Shown here: positions 1 through 10,516 of the stretch, piece after piece
How the letters are laid out: each line of letters opens with the position of its first letter
How positions within the stretch are numbered: position 1 is the first letter of the stretch
NCBI RefSeq assembly: GCF_026262505.1
Contig: NC_067208.1
Span: 16,625,962 to 16,689,961, forward strand
DNA: 64,000 bases
Reading direction: 5' to 3'
Source of the DNA: Trichomonas vaginalis G3
Taxonomy: Eukaryota; Parabasalia; Trichomonadida; Trichomonadidae
The notes under the pieces: model-generated
What the model saw: only the letters and a program-made list of their open reading frames with translations
Databases searched by the model: none
What the model was told of the DNA's origin: nothing
Program-made: the position numbers and the translations under genes

Positions 1-2
1 CA

Positions 3-1676
3 TTGGCAAATGCAATCAAATATTTGCCTCTTGATAATATTGATGATTTGAAAGTTCCTGAGAGTCTTATTGATCTTAAGAAACAATCTTTAGAGAAGTT
101 GGAACCGCTATTTAATCCATCTCTGACTACTCCTTTTGTAATCAAACCAGATCCAACCATCAAACCTTTAGACTACCAGACTGATGGTATAAATTGGTTA
201 GGTTTTCTCTTTGGATTCGGATTTAATGGAATTCTGGCTGATGATATGGGACTTGGTAAAACATACCAGACTCTATGTGCAATAAGTACATATCATTATA
301 ATTCAATCAATGATAGTCCAAAATCATTGATATTTGCTCCAACAAATGTCATTTATCATTGGGCTTCTGAGGTACAGAAGTTTTTCTCGTGGTTGAACAC
401 CATTAAAATAATCAAAGGTGATCAACTATCATCTATAAATATCAATAATTTCACAGGATTGATTATCACATCATACGGATTGGCAAGACATTTCACTAAT
501 CTAAAAGTAACTTTCAAGTTTATTGTTCTTGATGAAGGTCATTTAATAAAGAAACCAGATTCGAAGAAAGCCCAGTACATCACAAATTTATCATCAGAGC
601 ATAAACTTATTTTGACAGGAACTCCTATTCAAAATGGACCAATGGATCTTTGGTCATTGTTTAACTTCCTAATGCCAGGATATCTTGGAACCAAAGAAAG
701 GTTTGTTAAACTTTACAAGAATCCAATTGATAAAATGTTCGATAAAAATGCTTCAGAACAACAAACAAAGCAAGGCGAGAAAGCTCTTGAAGATTTGCAT
801 AGCCAAGTGCTACCACTAATTTTAAGAAGACTTAAAACCGATGTACTCAAATCATTACCACCAAAAATACCGAACATCGAATCTGCTTTTCTCTCTGATA
901 TTCAAAAGAAAATTCTTGAAGCAAAAAGAAATGAGTATGAAACTAATAGAATATCAGAATTTGAAAAGCAAGATTTTGAAATGAAGCTCAACATTCATCC
1001 AGAACTTGTTGAACCGACATGCAAATGTATAATTGAAGAATCTGGAAAACTAGTTGCCTTAAAACATCTCCTCCATAGAATTGGTTATGGTAAAGATAGA
1101 GAAGGAATTTTGAGAAGAAAGGCTGTAATTTTCTGTGAATCAGAAGAAGCAATCAACATGATCATTAAGTATGTTATTCCAACCCTAGTTGACACTGAAT
1201 ACATTCAATTTTCTTCATCAACAGATATTGCAGAAAATGCAAAGAAGATTGAAGAATTTTCCAAAGAAGATGGACCTGATTTATTCATTGCTACAACAAC
1301 TGCAGCAGCTCATGGAATTAATCTTACATCTGCAAGTATAGTGATATTCTTTGAGCTCAATTGGAATCCAAAGATTGATCTTCAGGCTGAAGATAGAGTT
1401 CACAGATTAACTCAAACAAAGACTGTTGATATATTCAAAATTGTAATGATCGACACAATTGACCAAAGAATTATTGAAGCACAAGAAAGGAAAGATAAGA
1501 TTGCAAATGGTGTAATACACGATCAAAATTCAATCAATCAGATGGATACAACTGGATTGAATAAAGCAATTTCTGGAGAAATGAATGAAATGCCAGAAAA
1601 GGAACCTACTTTTAAGCAATTACTTAGAGCAGATATCAAGTATGATAAAGATTCATATTCCCAAATGAACCATTAA
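3..1676 (+). CDS. SNF2-family DNA-dependent ATPase, 5' end outside window
   Basis: The frame is open from the first bases of the window with no clear ATG, so the N-terminus lies upstream. SF2 helicase motifs are plain: motif I DMGLGKT (residues 81-87 of the visible part), motif II DEGH (177-180), motif III LTGTPIQNG (204-212), and in the C-terminal lobe motif V (HGINLTSA) followed by motif VI (EDRVHRLTQ) near residue 463. This is the SNF2 two-lobe ATPase that moves along duplex DNA or remodels nucleosomes in the nucleus. No bromo-, chromo- or SANT domain is visible. The short tail after the second lobe is acidic and carries no known domain. The motif VI wording fits the ERCC6/Rad54/SMARCAL1 side of the family, but the subfamily cannot be fixed. 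Family certain, subfamily open. Confidence 0.9.
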   Translation: MANAIKYLPLDNIDDLKVPESLIDLKKQSLEKLEPLFNPSLTTPFVIKPDPTIKPLDYQTDGINWLGFLFGFGFNGILADDMGLGKTYQTLCAISTYHYNSINDSPKSLIFAPTNVIYHWASEVQKFFSWLNTIKIIKGDQLSSININNFTGLIITSYGLARHFTNLKVTFKFIVLDEGHLIKKPDSKKAQYITNLSSEHKLILTGTPIQNGPMDLWSLFNFLMPGYLGTKERFVKLYKNPIDKMFDKNASEQQTKQGEKALEDLHSQVLPLILRRLKTDVLKSLPPKIPNIESAFLSDIQKKILEAKRNEYETNRISEFEKQDFEMKLNIHPELVEPTCKCIIEESGKLVALKHLLHRIGYGKDREGILRRKAVIFCESEEAINMIIKYVIPTLVDTEYIQFSSSTDIAENAKKIEEFSKEDGPDLFIATTTAAAHGINLTSASIVIFFELNWNPKIDLQAEDRVHRLTQTKTVDIFKIVMIDTIDQRIIEAQERKDKIANGVIHDQNSINQMDTTGLNKAISGEMNEMPEKEPTFKQLLRADIKYDKDSYSQMNH

Positions 1677-2116
1677 TTTTAGCTTTTAAATGAATCTTAT
1701 TGTAAATAAAAAGATATTATTTTCCAGAAGTAAAACTTGTAATAAAACTTTTTTCTCTTCAATATGAAATAAACAACTTTATAATTTATACATATCAAAA
1801 TGCTTATGAATTATTTTCTCTTTTATCAATAAGTGTAGCCAAATAGATACTAAAGAAGAATTCAGTAAAAACACTATATCTTTCATGGATTGAAATTCGA
1901 TTAATATAGTGAATAAAAATGGAATAGCAAAATATTCATGTTAGAATGAACCAATCTGAATATCACTAATTCATAAAGGATATCATGCTCAAAGTATGAA
2001 ACGCGGTAGTGAAATAGAGTTCAATATTTCTATTTCATCTGGTGAGAACTATTTTAAAAACACAAAATCACTTTATAAACAAAAAATATTTTTTAATACA
2101 AAACAAAATGAAAAAA
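1677..2116. other. Intergenic, convergent 3' ends
   Basis: 440 bp of AT-rich sequence between two convergent genes. Short A-rich stretches after the first stop are compatible with trichomonad polyadenylation signals. No ORF, repeat or RNA was seen. Confidence 0.5.
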
Positions 2117-3367
2117 TTATATTTGAAGGAGATCGATTTCATTTTTAAGAATTTCAACGCTTCCGAAGACTTCTACAGCGTTGAATGTAAAGATCAAATC
2201 GTCATTAGAGTTCGGACCATTCATTTTCCATCGGAATGTCGAAGCTCCTTCATATTTTTGCTTCAAATGAAATTGATAAATCTTGTTAGGCACCATTTCA
2301 GAAACCATTTGCTCATCTACGGTGTCATATGTCTTACCATCCTTGCTGCATTGAAAAGAAAAGCTAAATGGCAACTGATAAGTGAATCCTGTTTTGATAT
2401 AATAATCTGTTACATCTACCTTGATATTTGTAAACATAACTGTAACAAACTGGTCTAGAGCTGCATCAGAAACAAATACTTTGTCATCTTCATGGTTAAT
2501 TATGCATGCAGGATGAGGATAATCTTGGGTTTCAAAAAGTCCCGAAGAACTGTATACTTTGGCATAATCCCTGTACGTAAATAAAATTCCTTTATTAGGA
2601 TGGCTTGGATTATACTCGATTTTAGAGTTCGGAAGTTGAACAAGGTATCTATATGATAAACTTGAAGGTTTTTGCTGTAATTTTGGTAATGCAAGTAATT
2701 TCTCCATTATCTCTGGAGAAGAAATGAGGTCATACTTCTTGATTAAGTTTCCATAAGTCACAAAAGTAGATTTTGTAAGAAATTCGGGTTGTATCGAAAG
2801 TAAAATATGCGAAACTGGTTCACCAAGGGCATTTATAAGACTGTAAACAATATTAAATAGTTTTTCTTCACTAGAAACGCGAATTGACGAATTAAAAATT
2901 TTGATAATTGTTTTTGGAGAAATATTTGATTCTAAAAGAGAATGATAAACATCCTCAATGTGAAGAGCAGCAAATTGAATGGATGCTTGATAATCTTTAG
3001 AATTTTTATCTGATAAACATTCAATGCATTGTTCAACTGTAATATCTTTGATTTCTTTCGCAAATACATGAGTTTTACTGGAATTTTGGTCATCAAACAA
3101 ATCTTGTAATAAAAATGATTTTTGATTTAAGGATTCTAAAAGATTTAAATCTTGCTCAAGAGTAAATTTTTGTACTTGTTTGTCTATTTTTATTGATTTG
3201 ATGAGTGGATCAGATCTTAACAAATATTGAAATTTTCTAAATTGCAACGCAATTTTTAAAGGCAATTCATAAGTAAAATCGGGGAAAATTACTTGTATCG
3301 TGTTTTGATGTATATCTTTTGTTTGTATATCTCGAGTAAGACTGATTTTAGTGAAGTTTTCTGTCAT
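2117..3367 (-). CDS. Discoidin-like (F5/8 type C-like) domain protein
   Basis: A 416-residue protein counted from the first in-frame ATG at 3367. The open frame continues 29 codons upstream but has no ATG there. The N-terminal third (a pair of charged strands, then PLKIALQFRKFQYLLRSDP) resembles the BTB-like N-terminal domain that trichomonads put before discoidin domains. A helical middle follows, which may be BACK-like. The last ~150 residues look like an F5/8 type C jelly roll: a GILFTYRDYAKVYSSSG start, a DQFVTVMFTNIKV core, SFSFQCSKDG, and TFRWKMNGPN near the end. No signal peptide or membrane segment is visible, so an intracellular adaptor role is more likely than a secreted lectin. The binding partner is unknown. 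Family assignment by pattern only. Confidence 0.6.
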   Translation of the reverse strand: MTENFTKISLTRDIQTKDIHQNTIQVIFPDFTYELPLKIALQFRKFQYLLRSDPLIKSIKIDKQVQKFTLEQDLNLLESLNQKSFLLQDLFDDQNSSKTHVFAKEIKDITVEQCIECLSDKNSKDYQASIQFAALHIEDVYHSLLESNISPKTIIKIFNSSIRVSSEEKLFNIVYSLINALGEPVSHILLSIQPEFLTKSTFVTYGNLIKKYDLISSPEIMEKLLALPKLQQKPSSLSYRYLVQLPNSKIEYNPSHPNKGILFTYRDYAKVYSSSGLFETQDYPHPACIINHEDDKVFVSDAALDQFVTVMFTNIKVDVTDYYIKTGFTYQLPFSFSFQCSKDGKTYDTVDEQMVSEMVPNKIYQFHLKQKYEGASTFRWKMNGPNSNDDLIFTFNAVEVFGSVEILKNEIDLLQI

Positions 3368-4173
3368 TTCCAAAAAAATTTCCAATATTGTGTCACTTTT
3401 TCTTGCGAAGTAACTCTTATTCAAGAAAACCCCACCATTTAATATACATATCAACTATACATCACGAGTTCCAGTAAAAACATTATGAATTCTTTAATTT
3501 TAAATACAATCTAAATACGACATTTAGAGAAAATGAAATTTTTCAATCAGTGTCAACGTTGTAGCTTATTTGCTAGATTACTATTTTAACGATTAGATTT
3601 TCATATCTATGATGCTCAAATTTAGTGTTTTTTAATACATTCTTTAGGAAAATTGTAAATAATTTTGAGTAAAATATTGTTACAACATGCAATAAAAGAA
3701 TAATTAATATAAGGTTTATGGCCAAATAAATTAAATTTGAATTGAAAGAAATAAACCAAGAATAAATAAAATGCTTGTATCTCAAAAAATCAAATCGAGG
3801 AATATAAACAAAATTTAATATAAATATATTTATCGTCATTGAATTATAAAATCTTTCATATGCGATAAGAAATTATATGTAAGGATTATCAAGCAAAAAT
3901 TATTGAAAATAATTTGTTTGAAAAATAATGCAGATAAATTATTCAAAAATTGAATTCTGTGTGAAATTAATGCACGTTAAAGTAATATTCTTATTTATAT
4001 TTAACTATATAATGTAATAATGAAAGTCTGTAAAATTTAAATTCAAAACACTTTTGATATCAACATCGTTGTTTTGAAATATCAGGAAATAAAATTTAAT
4101 TTTTTATTATTTTTTAACTCTCTGTAATCATCTAATAACTCTAAATTTTTAAGAGGTTTATGCAATTAAAAAA
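3368..4173. other. Intergenic, divergent promoters
   Basis: About 800 bp between two divergent genes. A small I/F/Y-rich minus frame at 3573-3839 looks like AT-rich chance coding. No repeat or RNA gene was recognised. The promoters of both flanking genes must lie here. Confidence 0.4.
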
Positions 4174-5892
4174 ATGAAATTATTGCTGTTTTTCTTGCGT
4201 TCTAATATATGCACCGCTCCGTCATTCATTAGTAAAGATACAAGGTATGTATATGAAATTGGCAATATAACATCATATTCAAATGTAAATTTCAAAGAAA
4301 ATCAAACAATATTCTATCTTTTAAGTACTATCTCAATATCAAACTGCAATTTCAGCAATAACACGGCTTTTGGTAGACATATCGAATCAAGGGACGGTGG
4401 TGCAATTCTTGTTCTCAATTCCTGCTTAACAATTATTAATGGGAAGTTTGAAGCTTGTATGGCTGATTACGGAGGTGCTATTTCATCTCAATCATCTGAT
4501 ACCTTCATGTCTGGAGTTACTTTTAAAAATAATAAAGCATTCAAATTTGGTGGCGCTGTAATGGACTATAGTTCAAAAGGCTTTGAATTAGATATAATCA
4601 ATTGTACTTTTGATGGAAATGTCGCTAATTACTATGGCGGAGGAATTTCTTGTAGCAATATTAGAGATATAGATATTCACCAATCGAAATTTTACAATAA
4701 TACTGCTGGAATGTCTGGAGGAGGCCTTCATATTTGGTGTTGTCAAAGTATATATTTATATTCAACAGAATTCAAGAATAATACAGTTGAACAAGATAAA
4801 TTGGTAGTTAAATCTAATAATAATAGTATACCTAAATTTTACAATGATGAAAACATTATTTCTAGATTTCAACCAAAAGGAGGAGGCGCAATCTTTATAT
4901 CAAGCAAAGCAACATTTGATGAAGTATATACTTGGGTTGATGCATATCAATTATGTTTCCGGGGAAATAAAGCAAGTTCATTTTCAACAAATAATCCAAG
5001 AGGTGATAGCCAACTTATAAACGGAACCGGAAATACAATAATGCTTAAAGGTACAGTATGTTTTAGGATGAGATTTTCCAATGTTCCGGATGAAATTTTT
5101 AATAATAGAAACGAATTCACAATCGATTCGCAAGCAAGTATCGAAAATGCTCACTCTAAAATGGAAACTTGTCCTAAAATGGAAAGTGACGGATTGCCTT
5201 ATCCAACTACTATTTACAAATATCCTCAAATTAAGAACAAAAATAATGAAAGTATTACAAGTTATGTTCCAAGTCCTACTGGATATACATACTATGCAAC
5301 TAGAATTACCAAAGATTATCAGTATCCAGATAAGAATCTAATGATTACAGCCCAAAAAAACTATACTCATGTTCCTTTCATTAATGAGACTCATTCATCT
5401 AAAATTTCAGCACCTGCAGCACCAAACGGAAGTAGTTATTCATATACTTTAACTATTACATTAGTTGAGATTGAATCTGGAGTTTACACACTTTCAAAAA
5501 CGCTTACATACAAAAATGAAACACTTACAGTAACATTTATTCGATATTATTACACATTTCGAACTTTAATTGAAACAATTACTGAAACTTTGATCTTAAT
5601 CCAATTTCAAGAGGACATTCCTTCATCTAAAACTCCGGTTTCGAAAATTATTTTGATTTCTACTCTTGTACTTGCAAGTGCTTTGATTTTGGCGATGATC
5701 GGACTTTTCCTCTATAGAAAGAACAGAGAGGCAAAAGAAGATGATGATGACGACGAATCAGTAAATGATACCTATAATGATAACTATGAAACTAGAACCG
5801 AAGCGATTTTGGAGTTGAGTGAAGGAGATTCGATTGATAATGAGGATCCAAATTTCGCTGAAGACCAAAGATACTTGGAAAATGATTTCTAA
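4174..5892 (+). CDS. Pmp-like parallel beta-helix surface membrane protein
   Basis: A 572-residue predicted type I membrane protein. A hydrophobic N-terminus (MKLLLFFLRSN) may act as signal peptide. Residues ~60-260 hold repeated GGA(I/V) and GGG(I/L/A) motifs with FxNN-type partners (near residues 75, 100, 126, 156, 182 and 237), the hallmark of the chlamydial polymorphic membrane protein repeats that form a parallel beta-helix. Trichomonads have a large Pmp-like family on the cell surface with a proposed adhesion role. Many N-x-S/T sites agree with an extracellular location. A transmembrane helix lies at ~489-511 (IILISTLVLASALILAMIG), then a basic stop-transfer stretch (YRKNRE) and a very acidic tail. 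The gene looks whole. Ligand unknown. Confidence 0.85.
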   Translation: MKLLLFFLRSNICTAPSFISKDTRYVYEIGNITSYSNVNFKENQTIFYLLSTISISNCNFSNNTAFGRHIESRDGGAILVLNSCLTIINGKFEACMADYGGAISSQSSDTFMSGVTFKNNKAFKFGGAVMDYSSKGFELDIINCTFDGNVANYYGGGISCSNIRDIDIHQSKFYNNTAGMSGGGLHIWCCQSIYLYSTEFKNNTVEQDKLVVKSNNNSIPKFYNDENIISRFQPKGGGAIFISSKATFDEVYTWVDAYQLCFRGNKASSFSTNNPRGDSQLINGTGNTIMLKGTVCFRMRFSNVPDEIFNNRNEFTIDSQASIENAHSKMETCPKMESDGLPYPTTIYKYPQIKNKNNESITSYVPSPTGYTYYATRITKDYQYPDKNLMITAQKNYTHVPFINETHSSKISAPAAPNGSSYSYTLTITLVEIESGVYTLSKTLTYKNETLTVTFIRYYYTFRTLIETITETLILIQFQEDIPSSKTPVSKIILISTLVLASALILAMIGLFLYRKNREAKEDDDDDESVNDTYNDNYETRTEAILELSEGDSIDNEDPNFAEDQRYLENDF

Positions 5893-6394
5893 TGCTGATA
5901 TTATTTATACATTCATCCTTTTTCACCCTTGTTTGCTTAATATTTTATATAAACATTCACTTCTTTTCAACTAATGTATTAATGCATTGTGTTTGAACTT
6001 AATATTATTATTCAATGTAATTTCTCTATAAATATATATTATGAAAATAAGACAAAATTTCACACGAATTTGGACAAAATATTTTGCATCATTATTCAAT
6101 CTATTGCACATAAAATTCGTTTAGTGTTTTATTAATGATATCCGGATGATATTTTTAGTCCAAATCATGTCTATCAATAATATATTCTATTTTTAGAGGA
6201 TGTTACCTCGGTTTTTTCTGGAGTGTTGATGAATGATATAAAAACTCTTTCAAATAAATGCATTATTCGGGATTTGAATTTTGAAATTAGGTCAATTCCC
6301 AATTGAAATGATGTTTTTATATTTACGTGATAATTTTATGCTCATTGCTTCATTATTATAGTATATAAAGAAGTTCGCCTCTCAGAAAAAAAAA
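5893..6394. other. Intergenic
   Basis: 500 bp of AT-rich DNA between two genes on the same strand. An A10 tract directly precedes the next ATG. No ORF or repeat was seen. Confidence 0.4.
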
Positions 6395-7459
6395 ATGTCG
6401 AGGAACGTTCCACAGGCTCCTATAGCCAGTGTTACGACTCGTATCATCGATTTACCATTATTACAAATGGAAAACAAAACATCGGAATTCAAACTCGAAA
6501 CTCTTCACCAACCTCTTCACTTGAATCCTGCCAATTTCCAATTCAGCTTTACAGGAACAAATGCATGGTATTCTGGAGTTGAAATGGCCGTAGCAGTTCA
6601 AGCAAATAATATTCGCTTTCAAGCAATTAGAGATGCCGTTCTTCATATCCATGTTTATCTAAATCGTCAAGAAATATATAAATCAAATACATCATCACCA
6701 GCAGATATAATGCCGCAACGAAATTTGTCTCACGTTTTCAGATTCAGACCATTTATTCCAGGAGATATGCACATTAGAACAGCAATTAAAGGATTATTCA
6801 ACTCACAACCATTCGAGGTTTCCGATACTATTGTCGTTAAAATCATTCCATCATTCGATATCCAAACAAGAGCAAGTCACAAGCAAATTGTTGAAGTTAA
6901 AATGCGAAATGACATTCCGATTGGTGTTACAAATATTACGCTCTCAGGTTCTAATGGTGAGAAGATGTTTGTAACAGATAGAATGGAGCCAGGAAATGTT
7001 TATTGCGGAATTATCAAAATGCTTGGAATTTCGAAAGATGTTACAATTAATTTCGACCTACCATTCGGAAAAGACTGTGTTATGAAAGCAAGCATACAAC
7101 AAGCACCAAGCGAACCTCATTATCCTTTGAGTTTCGAATTTATTGGTATACCACAATCTTATAAATGTTTTAAGCCATTTGATGCAACAATTAAAGTTAC
7201 AAACCATGAAAAAGTGCCATTATCCGGAAAAGCTCAAATTGAAACAAAGAATCAAGGAATTTATCCTCACGGATCGACTCAGTTCGAAGTAGAAAAGCTA
7301 GAACCAGGTAAATCAACAGAAATACATATGCAATATGTTGGAATGATTCCAGGAGTTCAACAAATTCCTCCAATTAACTTTACTATTGCCCAACTTCCTC
7401 CTTTCAAGATTACACCATCTTGTGGAGTCATTTTGATTGGAACGGGTGACTTAGATTGA
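6395..7459 (+). CDS. TRAPPC13-like trafficking complex subunit
   Basis: A 354-residue protein built almost entirely of beta-strands with no signal peptide or membrane segment. The order of blocks resembles TRAPPC13, a subunit of the TRAPP tethering complexes that act on Rab GTPases at the Golgi. There is an early strand-rich block with VEMAVAVQANNIRFQAI, a block with VFRFRPFIPGDMHIRTAI, the stretch VVKIIPSFDIQTRASHKQI, a VKMRNDIPIGVTNITL block, and a C-terminal immunoglobulin-like domain starting SFEFIGIPQSYKCFKPF. The length is slightly below that of animal TRAPPC13 (about 400). The gene looks complete, starting at an ATG directly after an A-tract. Another Ig-fold trafficking protein is the main alternative. 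Confidence 0.6.
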   Translation: MSRNVPQAPIASVTTRIIDLPLLQMENKTSEFKLETLHQPLHLNPANFQFSFTGTNAWYSGVEMAVAVQANNIRFQAIRDAVLHIHVYLNRQEIYKSNTSSPADIMPQRNLSHVFRFRPFIPGDMHIRTAIKGLFNSQPFEVSDTIVVKIIPSFDIQTRASHKQIVEVKMRNDIPIGVTNITLSGSNGEKMFVTDRMEPGNVYCGIIKMLGISKDVTINFDLPFGKDCVMKASIQQAPSEPHYPLSFEFIGIPQSYKCFKPFDATIKVTNHEKVPLSGKAQIETKNQGIYPHGSTQFEVEKLEPGKSTEIHMQYVGMIPGVQQIPPINFTIAQLPPFKITPSCGVILIGTGDLD

Positions 7460-7845
7460 ATAAACTATTTGATATATTTATATGTCTCAAAAAAACTCAA
7501 GAAAATCTTTTGTTTTAAAAACACCTTATTAACTTAAGTCAAAACAATTGCTATCATTGATTTTATTTCTTCAAAAAATAAATAATCAAAATATCTTTAC
7601 GAAATATGTTGTCCCGATCTATTAATTCTATTGTAAGTGCTCATTCTGATAATATCCAAAATATATACACTATTATGAATGATTGTATAAGCTAATAATC
7701 TGATATTTCGTTGTTTTTTGAAAAAATAATTTTGAAATGCTAAAACTCGATCATTAACATTTGAAGTGTTGTATGATAAAAACAATGCAATAAAAAATCA
7801 AGAGAAGATAAATATATTTAACATTTTACACTTTAAACAAAAACT
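7460..7845. other. Intergenic, convergent 3' ends
   Basis: 385 bp between convergent genes, AT-rich. A 62-codon minus frame inside has no recognisable content. Confidence 0.4.
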
Positions 7846-8424
7846 TTAATATCTACTGCTCTTTAATCTATCTGTTTTGATGGCACCAGACTCGTACTCA
7901 AAGAACTTCTCGTACTGAGCCAAAGATCGATCATTTGTATAAGGTCGGCCAGACCAAACAGCTGTAACTGTGACTAATACATCGTACGGAGAATTGTTGT
8001 GAAAGCCACTTGAAATATCTTGTACAATTCCTTTTCTAATATCTAATTCTGTTTTAAAAGCATCTAATAAAGGGTAAACATACTTTGGAAAATCGTCTGG
8101 ATCGGCTGATTTTATAACAGGATGTGATTGAACTATTGAATCTATAGTTGTTTTAAGCTCATCGTAAATTCCTTGGAAAATTTCGATTGTTTTTGGTAAT
8201 TCTTCGATTGATTTCATAATTTCCATATCATTTTCGTATTTTAGCATTTCTTGAAGGTTTGCATAATCGCTTAATTCCCCAAATTCTGATGGTTCGAATG
8301 AATCAATATGCTGACCGAAGATTATTTGGTTGATAATTATCTTTATAATTCCCTGTGCAGTCGCATTGATTTGAGTGTACCATTGAGATTTCAAAGATTT
8401 ATACTGATCATAAAACTTATCCAT
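7846..8424 (-). CDS. Conserved-looking unknown protein, 192 aa
   Basis: Starts at the ATG at 8424, about 15-20 bases after a TTTCATTTTT stretch that fits a trichomonad initiator (TCA followed by pyrimidine and T/A). The protein is helical and hydrophilic, with an acidic middle (FEPSEFGELSDYANLQEMLKY) and a more strand-like C-terminus (YDVLVTVTAVWSGRPYTND). No signal peptide, membrane helix or known motif was recognised. Balanced composition and normal codon use for this block argue for a real gene. Function unknown. Confidence 0.55.
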   Translation of the reverse strand: MDKFYDQYKSLKSQWYTQINATAQGIIKIIINQIIFGQHIDSFEPSEFGELSDYANLQEMLKYENDMEIMKSIEELPKTIEIFQGIYDELKTTIDSIVQSHPVIKSADPDDFPKYVYPLLDAFKTELDIRKGIVQDISSGFHNNSPYDVLVTVTAVWSGRPYTNDRSLAQYEKFFEYESGAIKTDRLKSSRY

Positions 8425-8649
8425 CAATCAATAAGAAAAAATGAAATTCAAAAGGTAGATATAGCCTAAGTTGATATAACAGGAATAGATACAAGTATTT
8501 TAATGGATCAATTCTTCGATTTTTTAAGTTGAAAATTATGGAAATAAGTATAACTAGAGTCCAAGTATCAAATTTTGAAATAGTTAATTACAAAAATATA
8601 ACCTAATATCAAAGTTTATATCAAATAAAAATTAAAAAAATCCTTTGGA

Positions 8650-8910
8650 TTATTGAAGGAAAGGAAGAAGGAATTCGTATTCTGAATGTCCCTCAATAAA
8701 CTGCTTGATTTCATCTACTGTAATCTTTGAAGGATCTGTTTCATGAAAATGTTCTAAAACTTCTTCAATAAAATATTGAACAGAATCAACAAACAACCCT
8801 GGAAGGTATTCTGAGTAGCTTGCGTGTTTTGTTCCAGAATCAAGTAAGTCCTTCAAGCATTGAAGATCCTCAGCCATTTTTCTAAACGTCTTTTCAAAGG
8901 AGAACTTCAT
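8650..8910 (-). CDS. Small unknown helical protein, 86 aa
   Basis: Frame from the ATG at 8910 to 8650, ending FLLPFLQ. The sequence is soluble-looking, with amphipathic helices (FRKMAEDLQCLKDLLDSG, FVDSVQYFIEEVLEHFHE) and an EF-hand-like spacing of acids that does not complete a calcium loop. It lies upstream of the 192-residue unknown gene on the same strand, about 225 bp away, and could be related to it or be a separate small gene. No family recognised. Confidence 0.45.
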   Translation of the reverse strand: MKFSFEKTFRKMAEDLQCLKDLLDSGTKHASYSEYLPGLFVDSVQYFIEEVLEHFHETDPSKITVDEIKQFIEGHSEYEFLLPFLQ

Positions 8911-9276
8911 CGACAACAAAGATATCGACCAAAACTTTTCCCATTATGCTTAACATATGAAGAATAGTAATAGTGTGTATGGACACATAGAAAGACTTTC
9001 GTTTGAATTATAGATATTTGATAATGCAGATATGATCTTCTTAAGTATCTGTATTTTACTTGGCAATGCAGGAATTTTATCGTATTTGGAAGATTAAACG
9101 AAAAATATCGCCCGAGAGGAGCAAAATTCGATATTAAGTAAGTAAATTGATTATTGTTTAGAGTGCTTTCAGAAATTTTTACATTTGTATATAAAATATG
9201 CACAAATTAGGATTTATAATTAAAAATATTTTTCGATATCGGCAAATAAATCGTTAGATCTTAGATTTTATTAATC
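8911..9276. other. Intergenic
   Basis: 365 bp of AT-rich sequence. The small minus frame here is rich in I, Y, F and N and looks like chance coding. Nothing else was seen up to the inverted-repeat element. Confidence 0.35.
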
Positions 9277-9393
9277 ATTTCTCCCTACAATGAGATTGTA
9301 GTAATAGTAACTGTGTATGATAGTTGGAGTATAGTTAAAATAGGCGAAATTTTGATAAGTTTCAAAAACAATTTATAATATGTTCGAATATTT
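9277..9393 (+). repeat. Left arm of worn inverted-repeat element
   Basis: Pairs with 11298-11392 in inverted orientation, interrupted by a short insertion in the middle. The identity is clear in the outer 60 bases and fades inward. Confidence 0.6.
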
Positions 9394-9689
9394 TATAATT
9401 TAATAATTTGTGATTACATTGTATGTATTTCCCAACGGGAGCCGTCGGATTCCGTCGTTGTGGATGATTACGGTTGAGAAAAAAATGTAGTTTTTATTAA
9501 CGAATTTTGAATTTTGCAATTTTTTTGGAATTTTTTGAGGATGATTAAATAAGCATTTATATTCCTTTTTTGAAAAAGAGTCTATTTTTCTTGTTTTAAG
9601 GAGATTTGGTTTTTTATGCAACAATTGGTGCTTCACGCCAATAACCTATCGTCAATCCGTGTTAATCCGTGAATTGTGAGTAGTCTCCC

Positions 9690-9744
9690 GTGACGGCGTC
9701 ACTTTTTCTCCGCAAATTTGAGAGAAATCTCCCGTAACGGGAGA
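9690..9744. repeat. Pair of perfect GC-rich palindromes
   Basis: GTGACG-G-CGTCAC at 9690-9702 and TCTCCCGT-A-ACGGGAGA at 9728-9744 are perfect inverted repeats with one-base centres. The word TCTCCCGT also occurs just before the first palindrome. Such GC-rich palindromes stand out against the local AT background. Confidence 0.6.
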
Positions 9745-10498
9745 AAATATACGTTTTTTCTCTCAAATATTTCATCCGTGAATTTTTTTTTGCTCTCATA
9801 TATTATCATACCCTATGGATAGATCTAAGCATTAAAACTTTTTTTAGTTGAGTGAGAAGAAATGATAATATGTTAATATAGAACATTAGAATATGATAAA
9901 GATACACTCATATCGCGATATTTTGAAAAAAAAAATCGGATAAAAAATAAATATTACTATTTATTCGACGAAACAAAAATTAATAGCTTTCCTTATAAGA
10001 AGCACGCTTCAGAGACATTATCTAATTCTGGATAGAAGAACTTTGGAAGTACTGCATTGAATGTAGGACTTCGAAAGTTTTATCTCTAATGACGTATTTA
10101 AAAGCTTCTGGTAACTATAATTGTAAATTTGGCCGAGATGCTCAAAGTTCTTCTGTAGCCACTCATTGATTGAGAAGCAATAGAAGAATTTTAAGTGTGG
10201 GTAGTATACTCGCATTCTTTGATCCATAATGGACAAATAATTGTATGTTCTAGACATAGTAAGGTAAAGTTATTCTAATGTAAATTAATAAATATGTAAC
10301 ATTGGAACAATCTTACCCTACTATGCTATAGATTCGGTTGATTGCTTACTTCGAATGATACTTCATGCTAATATTGAAATTGATAAAGCTTTATGTGAAT
10401 ACTAATAATAATGATAAGTTAAATTTGAATAAACTGTGCGACAGGTAAAGTAGCAAGCGAGATTATTTATTGTGAAAGAATAGTTTTGAAATACACAT

Positions 10499-10516
10499 GC
10501 TCGGCTTACGCCGAGC
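10499..10516. repeat. Perfect 7-bp GC-rich hairpin
   Basis: GCTCGGC and GCCGAGC flank a TTAC loop. It lies inside the worn inverted-repeat element next to a duplicated TAACGTAC word. Confidence 0.5.

Noticed and set aside
2042-2458. 138-codon plus frame
   Set aside because: Antisense shadow of the discoidin-like gene.
3573-3839. 88-codon minus frame
   Set aside because: Only I, F, Y, N and L-rich AT-driven translation; no start context or family.
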